A stretch of DNA of 9,833 nt from Euryarchaeota archaeon UBA121. Its GTDB lineage: Archaea; Thermoplasmatota; Poseidoniia; Poseidoniales; Thalassarchaeaceae. Location: positions 1-9,833 of the forward strand of contig DANL01000054.1 in assembly GCA_002499865.1 (NCBI GenBank), given 5' to 3'. Numbering within the stretch: position 1 is the stretch's first letter; each line of letters begins with the position of its first letter. This document shows positions 5,407 to 9,833 of this stretch, one piece after another. Position numbers and translations under genes: made by a program. The notes below the pieces were generated by a model. The model saw only the letters and a program-made list of their open reading frames with translations. It ran no database searches and had not been told where the DNA came from.

Positions 5407-6959
5407 TATGGAAGTCTCCTAGAGAGTGTTATGAAAGGATCGTATGCATGTCCCGAATGATCGTCTATCATTCTTGAGTTTGTATTCACTCCATATTTGC
5501 CTGCTCCTAGTCTCTTAGCAGCAGATGCGATAGCCACCAATACTGTTGGATCGGGGTCTTCACTGGTGAACTCTGACATTGGAGTATTATCAAGAAAGTC
5601 GGTAGTAATATTGCCGGACATGAAAGCTGGATGAGTAAGAGCGTTTCTCAAGAATCCTATATTCGTAGTCACCCCAAGAGCGACAAAAGATGAGAGTGCT
5701 AGTTCTAATCTCCTGATAGCAGCCATCCTACTAGGTGCGTGAACAATCAACTTAGCCAGCATTGGATCGAAGTTCACAGTAACCTCATCTCCTTCTTTGA
5801 CTCCTGAGTCAACTCTAATCCCAGGTCCGGTTGGTGGCCTCCATAATGCCAATTTTCCGATGGCAGGCAGGAATCCTTTTTTTGCATCCTCGGCATATAT
5901 TCTAGCTTCTATTGAATGGCCAGAAATACTCATAGAATCTTGTGATATACCAAGGGGAAGCCCGGAAGCAATCTCAAGTTGCTTGTGAACTAAGTCTACT
6001 CCAGTAATCATCTCTGTCACTGGATGTTCGACCTGCAACCTAGTATTCATCTCGAGGAAGTAAAAATCACCATTAGATGAAAGGAGAAGCTCTACAGTCC
6101 CCGCTCCAACGTAGTCTACAGACTTTGCAGCCAGAACGGCGGACTCGCCCATAGATTTTCTCAATTCATCTGAAACTGCTGAAGATGGTGCCTCCTCGAT
6201 TACCTTCTGATGTCTCCTTTGTAGTGAGCAGTCCCTCTCATTAAGATGGATACAATTGCCATATTTGTCCGCGAGAATCTGTATCTCAATATGTCTAGCG
6301 CCAGTAAGAAGCCTCTCTACATACACAGTTCCATCCCCAAATGCTGCTGATGCCTCCCTTGCGGCGGCCTCATACTCGGTCCTGAGCATCTTTGGTTCTC
6401 TTACTATCCTCATGCCTTTGCCTCCTCCGCCGGCACTGGCCTTGAGAAGTAATGGATATCCAACCCTGGCCGCTACTGATGCCAGTGTTCCAAGATGGTC
6501 ACTATCATCAGGAATGGCAACCTCATCACCTGGAATTACTGGTACTCCTGATTCTATCATCCTAGATCTTGCTGAAATCTTGTCTCCCATCGTCTCTATG
6601 GCTTCTGGAGAAGGACCGATCCATGTGATTCCAGATTTCTCTACGGCCTCAGCAAAGTCAGCTCTTTCAGATAGAAATCCGTAACCCGGATGAATTGCTT
6701 GCGCACCAGAGGCCTTAGCAGCCTCAATTATGGCCTCCGAGTTAAGATAGTTCTCAGAAAGACTGTCTCCAGGCAGATAAATCGCTTGATTGGCCATCTC
6801 AGTATGTAGTGAGTCTTTGTCCGGTTCCGAATAAATTGCAATTGCTCTCAAACCAGCCTCTTGAACAGCTTTGATTATTCTGACTGCTATCTCTCCCCTG
6901 TTGGCAACGAGAACAGTATTGAAGGGATTAGGAGCATCCTTCATCCATTCTGGTATCAT
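5406..6959 (-). CDS. accC: Biotin carboxylase subunit of acyl-CoA carboxylase
   Basis: A 517-residue ATP-grasp enzyme that carboxylates the biotin of the carrier protein using ATP and bicarbonate. The N-terminal domain has VLVANRGEIAVRII (16-29) and HPGYGFLSE (90-98). The glycine-rich ATP loop is GGGGKGM (177-183), ERDCSLQRRHQK (241-252) carries the catalytic lysine region, and MNTRLQVEHPVTE (304-316) the metal- and bicarbonate-binding residues. Stand-alone AccC is about 450 residues. The extra C-terminal part of about 55 residues ends DPFITLSRRLP, resembling the sequence just after the carboxylase domain in 3-methylcrotonyl-CoA carboxylase alpha (e.g. a SPF...RRLN stretch), so the protein ends near where the BT domain should begin. 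That domain is found at the start of the next gene. Preceded by GAGGA at 6966-6970, six bases from the ATG. The name accC denotes the family; the likely substrate complex is methylcrotonyl-CoA carboxylase. Confidence 0.96.
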   Translation of the reverse strand: MIPEWMKDAPNPFNTVLVANRGEIAVRIIKAVQEAGLRAIAIYSEPDKDSLHTEMANQAIYLPGDSLSENYLNSEAIIEAAKASGAQAIHPGYGFLSERADFAEAVEKSGITWIGPSPEAIETMGDKISARSRMIESGVPVIPGDEVAIPDDSDHLGTLASVAARVGYPLLLKASAGGGGKGMRIVREPKMLRTEYEAAAREASAAFGDGTVYVERLLTGARHIEIQILADKYGNCIHLNERDCSLQRRHQKVIEEAPSSAVSDELRKSMGESAVLAAKSVDYVGAGTVELLLSSNGDFYFLEMNTRLQVEHPVTEMITGVDLVHKQLEIASGLPLGISQDSMSISGHSIEARIYAEDAKKGFLPAIGKLALWRPPTGPGIRVDSGVKEGDEVTVNFDPMLAKLIVHAPSRMAAIRRLELALSSFVALGVTTNIGFLRNALTHPAFMSGNITTDFLDNTPMSEFTSEDPDPTVLVAIASAAKRLGAGKYGVNTNSRMIDDHSGHAYDPFITLSRRLP

Positions 6960-6965
6960 GGTAAG

Positions 6966-6970
6966 TCCTC
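6966..6970 (-). promoter_or_regulatory. Ribosome binding site of the biotin carboxylase gene
   Basis: GAGGA six bases before the ATG at 6959, in the 16-base gap after the hydratase stop. It supports the chosen start, which keeps a short N-terminal extension (MIPEWMKDAPNPFN) ahead of the conserved domain. Confidence 0.55.
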
Positions 6971-6975
6971 TTCAT

Positions 6976-7839
6976 TTATTCAGGGGACCATTCAGGCGAT
7001 CTTCTATCTAAAAATGAAGAAAGTCCTTCTTGGCCCTCTTTTGACCCTCTCATCTCACTTGTCTTGTCCATGGTCCACATTCTCAAATCATCATCTGAGC
7101 CCGTCCATCTGTCGAATTCCAGTGTTAACTTCTTTGATTCAAAAACTGCAACTGGACCCGTGGTAAGGACTTTCTCGATTACCTTGGAAGATGCTTCTTC
7201 AAATTCTTCCTTATCTGATACAATTTCATTTATCCAGCCAATTCTTAGAGCCTCTTCCGCGTCCACTCTGCTTGCAAGCATGGAAAGTCTTCTGAATTGT
7301 GCGCTTCCAATTTTTCGATATACGTAAGGGCCTATCACTGCTGGAAGTATACCCAACTTACCTTCTGAGAGTGCTATTCTGGTCCGAGGTTCTGCAATAA
7401 CATGATCTACACATGACACGAGTCCTGCTCCACCACCTAGTGCTACTCCTTGGACGCAAGATAATGTGAAGCATGGATGTGCCCATAGCGTATTGAATAG
7501 TAAGTCTAGTCTCATAGAGTCCTCTCTGTTTTCCTCTGGGCTAGCAGCTCCTGCATCTTTCATCATATTCACATCTGCTCCGGCACAGAAGTGCTTCCCA
7601 TGGGAGTTCAGTATTAACACCCTCAAGAAAGGTAGGCCATGGCTATCGTTGATTGAGTTATTACGGCCTGCAGATCTTTCTGATGTCCAATTTAGGAGTT
7701 CCACTAGTTCACCGATCAATTGTACATTTAGGGCATTGAATACTTCGCTTCGGGTCAGGTTAATTCTTGCAATCGGACCCTGAATAGCGATTTCACAGAG
7801 TTGCGTTTCTGGTAGTTCATCACTCATTGAAAATTGCAT
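6976..7839 (-). CDS. liuC: Enoyl-CoA hydratase family, probable methylglutaconyl-CoA hydratase (LiuC-like)
   Basis: A 287-residue crotonase-fold enzyme, probably converting 3-methylglutaconyl-CoA to HMG-CoA. IARINLTRSEVFNALN opens the fold, HFCAGADVNMM (83-93) and ALGGGAGL (133-140) form the oxyanion hole, and LSEGKLGILPAVIGPYV (158-174) carries the catalytic Glu 159. The second glutamate of classical hydratases (GGGxE) is Gly 139 here; bacterial LiuC proteins, as I recall them, share this and the PAVIxP segment. A polar insertion of roughly 14 residues (RSAGRNNSINDSHG) precedes the VLIL strand, so the protein is longer than the usual 260. The start at 7839 is preferred for its GGATGTGA ribosome site; an in-frame ATG at 7863 would overlap the carboxylase gene by 20 bases and has no such site. 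Its place between carboxylase beta and alpha genes supports the role. Another short-chain or terpenoid enoyl-CoA is possible. Confidence 0.87.
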   Translation of the reverse strand: MQFSMSDELPETQLCEIAIQGPIARINLTRSEVFNALNVQLIGELVELLNWTSERSAGRNNSINDSHGLPFLRVLILNSHGKHFCAGADVNMMKDAGAASPEENREDSMRLDLLFNTLWAHPCFTLSCVQGVALGGGAGLVSCVDHVIAEPRTRIALSEGKLGILPAVIGPYVYRKIGSAQFRRLSMLASRVDAEEALRIGWINEIVSDKEEFEEASSKVIEKVLTTGPVAVFESKKLTLEFDRWTGSDDDLRMWTMDKTSEMRGSKEGQEGLSSFLDRRSPEWSPE

Positions 7840-7843
7840 TTTT

Positions 7844-7851
7844 TCACATCC
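7844..7851 (-). promoter_or_regulatory. Ribosome binding site of the hydratase gene, overlapping the upstream stop
   Basis: GGATGTGA differs by one base from the archaeal consensus GGAGGTGA and lies four bases before ATG 7839. Its last three bases are the TGA stop of the carboxylase beta gene. It decides the hydratase start and indicates coupling. Confidence 0.6.
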
Positions 7852-9412
7852 TGAATACTCCATAGCTATTTTCTGGTAGTTCGGAATTTAGAGATGATGA
7901 GATACATAGTCCCAATATATCTCTGGTATCTCTGGGATCTATGACTCCATCGTCCCACAGTCTTGCAGTGGAATAATATGGATTACTTTCCCTTTCGTAT
8001 TTCTCTCTAATTGCTTCGGGGTCGGCATTTCCAACTGTTGAAAGAACACTGGCCGCCTGCTCTCCCCCCATTACAGAAATTCTGGCATTTGGCCACATGA
8101 AAAGGAAACGGGGATCATATGCCCTTCCACACATTCCATAGTTTCCTGCACCATGCGAACCACCAATAATCACTGTGAACTTTGGTACAGGGACACAGGA
8201 TACAGCTGTCACTAGTTTTGCTCCGTCCTTTGCAATTCCGCCTGCCTCTGCGTCCCTTCCAACCATGAATCCCATGATATTCTGTAGGAAAATAAGAGGA
8301 ATTCCTCTCTGTCCACAGAGCTCCACGAAATGAGCCCCTTTCAATGAAGACTCGGAGAATAAAATTCCATTATTGGCTACAATTCCTACTGGGTATCCAT
8401 GAATTCTAGCAAAACCACAAACCAATGTCGTACCATATCTCTGTTTGAATTCGTGAAACCTACTTCCATCCACAATCCTAGATATAACTTCTCTCACATC
8501 ATAGGGAGTCCTGTTATCGGCGGGAATTATCCCCAACATATCCTCCGGATCATGATGAGGGTCCTCAGTTTCCTTCGAATCTAGTCTTGTCTTCTGACCG
8601 ATATTAAGATTCTCGACGATATCCCTAGCAATCTGTAGGGCTTCCTTCTCATCCTCTGCATAATGGTCAGCCACTCCAGACTCCCTGGTGTGCAAATCGG
8701 CTCCACCTAAGTCCTGAGCGCTAACTTCCTCGCCAGTTGCGGCCTTAACTAGAGGCGGTCCAGCAAGAAATATCGTTCCATTATCTTTGACGATTATTGA
8801 CTCATCGCTCATTGCTGGAATGTATGCACCGCCAGCAGTGCACGACCCAAGGACGGCGGCAACTTGTGGGATTCCCTTGCTCGACAGTATTGCTTGATTT
8901 CTAAAAATTCTACCGAAATGTCCCTTATCTGGGAAGACTTGGTCTTGTAGAGGGAGAAATGCCCCCCCTGAATCGACCAGATATATGCATGGTAGATTAT
9001 TTGCCTCTGCTATTTCTTGTGCTCTGACATGTTTCTTAACCGTCATGGGATAGTACGATCCGCCTTTTACTGTAGCGTCATTGGCTACGAAAATGCACTC
9101 CTTTCCATGAACAACACCTATTCCAGTTACTATTCCAGCAGAGTGTGCTCTTCCGTCATACATCTCATAAGCAGCCAGTGTTGAGAGTTCTAGAAAAGGA
9201 GTTCCTGGATCGCAAATTTCCGATATTCTATCTCTTGGCATGCCCTTTCCTCTGGATTCGTGTCTCTCGACATATTTCCCTCCACCACCGTCTCTGGCGA
9301 TTTCCATCTTTTCACTCAGTTTTGCAATCAAAGATAGGTTATGCTCCTTTCTTGATGCGAAATCTTCACCAGATTTGTCCACTCTGGTTGGCAGCCTGTC
9401 CATGTGAATCAT
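7844..9412 (-). CDS. mccB: Acyl-CoA carboxylase beta subunit, probable 3-methylcrotonyl-CoA carboxylase
   Basis: A 522-residue carboxyltransferase that moves CO2 from biotin to an acyl-CoA. The N half has the RISEICDPGTPFLEL entry, GIGVVHGKECIFVANDATVKGG and the oxyanion segment GSCTAGGAYIPAMSDE (189-204). The C half has FLQNIMGFMVGRDAEAGG (375-392), GGSHGAGNYGMCGRAYDPRF (417-436) and MGGEQAASVL (448-457). YSTARLWDDGVIDPRDTRDI and the final YGVFRM are typical of methylcrotonyl-CoA carboxylase beta, and less like the propionyl/acetyl-CoA enzymes. Length fits the family (about 535). A geranyl-CoA enzyme cannot be excluded, but the LiuC-like neighbour favours leucine breakdown. ATG 9412 is the first start; ATG 9403 (three codons later) is preceded by GGATATGAT, a two-mismatch ribosome site, and may be the true one. 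First gene of the four-gene carboxylase unit. Confidence 0.95.
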   Translation of the reverse strand: MIHMDRLPTRVDKSGEDFASRKEHNLSLIAKLSEKMEIARDGGGGKYVERHESRGKGMPRDRISEICDPGTPFLELSTLAAYEMYDGRAHSAGIVTGIGVVHGKECIFVANDATVKGGSYYPMTVKKHVRAQEIAEANNLPCIYLVDSGGAFLPLQDQVFPDKGHFGRIFRNQAILSSKGIPQVAAVLGSCTAGGAYIPAMSDESIIVKDNGTIFLAGPPLVKAATGEEVSAQDLGGADLHTRESGVADHYAEDEKEALQIARDIVENLNIGQKTRLDSKETEDPHHDPEDMLGIIPADNRTPYDVREVISRIVDGSRFHEFKQRYGTTLVCGFARIHGYPVGIVANNGILFSESSLKGAHFVELCGQRGIPLIFLQNIMGFMVGRDAEAGGIAKDGAKLVTAVSCVPVPKFTVIIGGSHGAGNYGMCGRAYDPRFLFMWPNARISVMGGEQAASVLSTVGNADPEAIREKYERESNPYYSTARLWDDGVIDPRDTRDILGLCISSSLNSELPENSYGVFRM

Positions 9413-9451
9413 ATCCGTGATGATGTGCGAGTCTTCAATTGAATGGAGTGA

Positions 9452-9457
9452 ATATAA
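9452..9457 (-). promoter_or_regulatory. Candidate TATA box of the carboxylase operon
   Basis: In the 58-base gap after the DUF63 gene, the minus strand reads TTGAAATCAGTTATATTC. TTATAT is a TATA-like element about 42 bases before ATG 9412, with a purine-rich stretch upstream that could serve as a BRE. Transcription starting about 26 bases downstream would leave a leader of about 16 bases. Read-through from the DUF63 gene is the alternative. Confidence 0.35.
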
Positions 9458-9470
9458 CTGATTTCAAGGT

Positions 9471-9833
9471 TCACTGACCTATTACTAGTCTTCCGACACC
9501 TCTCAATCCAGGTGCCATACCCACTACTAAAATCATGAGTCCGACAAGTAATCTGAGATGTTGTTGCCTATTCTCAAAGTTCGCATTAGCAAAGAACCAC
9601 CAGATTATGATCCCAAGACCTGCCTTTACCATTGTAAATCCGAATGTGTTGCCAAACTCCTCAATTATTCTTGCGGATAGGAGGTGCTTCTCGTCATATC
9701 CGAAGTACTCAATTCCTATCCATGTAGCCAGACCGTCCATCACTTGTCCAGATACAGAAAGAAATACAACGGGATATGCTAAGACTGCTTTGTTCCTATT
9801 CTCTTCCATGAATGTCTTATCTTCTGAGACGAG
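9471..9833 (-). CDS. DUF63 family membrane protein, C-terminal part (5' end outside window)
   Basis: The frame is open to the right edge, giving 120 codons of the end of an archaeal integral membrane protein. VSGQVMDGLATWIGIEYFGYDEKHLLS fits the DUF63 signature as I remember it, where a membrane helix ends in a conserved Asp and is followed by an aromatic/EKH stretch. Three hydrophobic segments are visible: around YPVVFLSVSGQVMDGLATW, TMVKAGLGIIIWWFFA and LLVGLMILVVGMAPGL, the last followed by the family's GLR-type ending. DUF63 proteins are normally more than twice this length, so an ATG at 9807-9809 is almost certainly internal and not the true start. Function unknown. It runs in the same direction as the carboxylase genes, 58 bases before them; no functional link is evident. 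It is one of the better indications that the host is an archaeon. Confidence 0.8.
   Translation of the reverse strand, partial: LVSEDKTFMEENRNKAVLAYPVVFLSVSGQVMDGLATWIGIEYFGYDEKHLLSARIIEEFGNTFGFTMVKAGLGIIIWWFFANANFENRQQHLRLLVGLMILVVGMAPGLRGVGRLVIGQ

Noticed and set aside
7840..7863. Upstream in-frame start of the hydratase at 7863
   Set aside because: It would overlap the carboxylase beta gene by 20 bases with no ribosome site, whereas ATG 7839 has GGATGTGA four bases away.
1..9833. tRNA, rRNA, CRISPR, insertion sequence or phage content
   Set aside because: No cloverleaf, rRNA-like stretch, spaced direct repeats, transposase or terminal inverted repeats were seen on either strand.

Overview
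The window reads as archaeal, most likely a marine aerobic euryarchaeon of the Thermoplasmatota/Poseidoniales (Marine Group II) type. This is inferred from a DUF63 membrane protein (an archaeal family), TATA-like boxes about 26-27 nt from the starts of apparently leaderless genes, Shine-Dalgarno sites of the archaeal GGAGGTGAT type inside operons, and an aerobic leucine-degradation gene set. Base composition is moderate and the proteins are not acidic enough for a haloarchaeon. The lineage call is an inference; no rRNA gene is present.

Layout. Rightward block (1-1949): the 3' end of seryl-tRNA synthetase; an AT-rich spacer with a putative T-rich terminator and a TATA-like box; a two-nucleotide-fold FAD/NAD(P) oxidoreductase ending in a Cys cluster (CCx3Cx2C); and a small two-helix membrane protein whose start overlaps the oxidoreductase stop. 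Leftward block (9833-1968), in transcription order: the C-terminal part of a DUF63 membrane protein; an acyl-CoA carboxylase beta subunit of the 3-methylcrotonyl-CoA carboxylase type; a LiuC-like enoyl-CoA hydratase; a stand-alone biotin carboxylase; a biotinyl carrier protein; a DUF4126 membrane protein; and a molybdopterin oxidoreductase of the FdhF/YdeP family. The two blocks converge at about 1950-1967, where an imperfect hairpin spans both stop codons.

How the genes work together. The four genes from 9412 to 4897 form a tight unit (gaps of 4, 16 and 8 nt) with the gene order liuB-liuC-liuD known from bacterial leucine catabolism. The product of the carboxylase, 3-methylglutaconyl-CoA, is the substrate of the hydratase. 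The usual single alpha subunit is split here into biotin carboxylase and carrier proteins. Isovaleryl-CoA dehydrogenase and HMG-CoA lyase are not in the window. The DUF4126 gene looks separately promoted from a TATA-like box embedded in an inverted repeat. The YdeP-type oxidoreductase follows it, with no recognisable electron-transfer partner subunit nearby.

No tRNA, rRNA, CRISPR array, insertion sequence or phage gene was seen. The content is mostly metabolic. The least explained parts are the Cys-tailed flavoprotein with its membrane partner, the inverted-repeat/TATA element, and the YdeP/DUF4126 pair.
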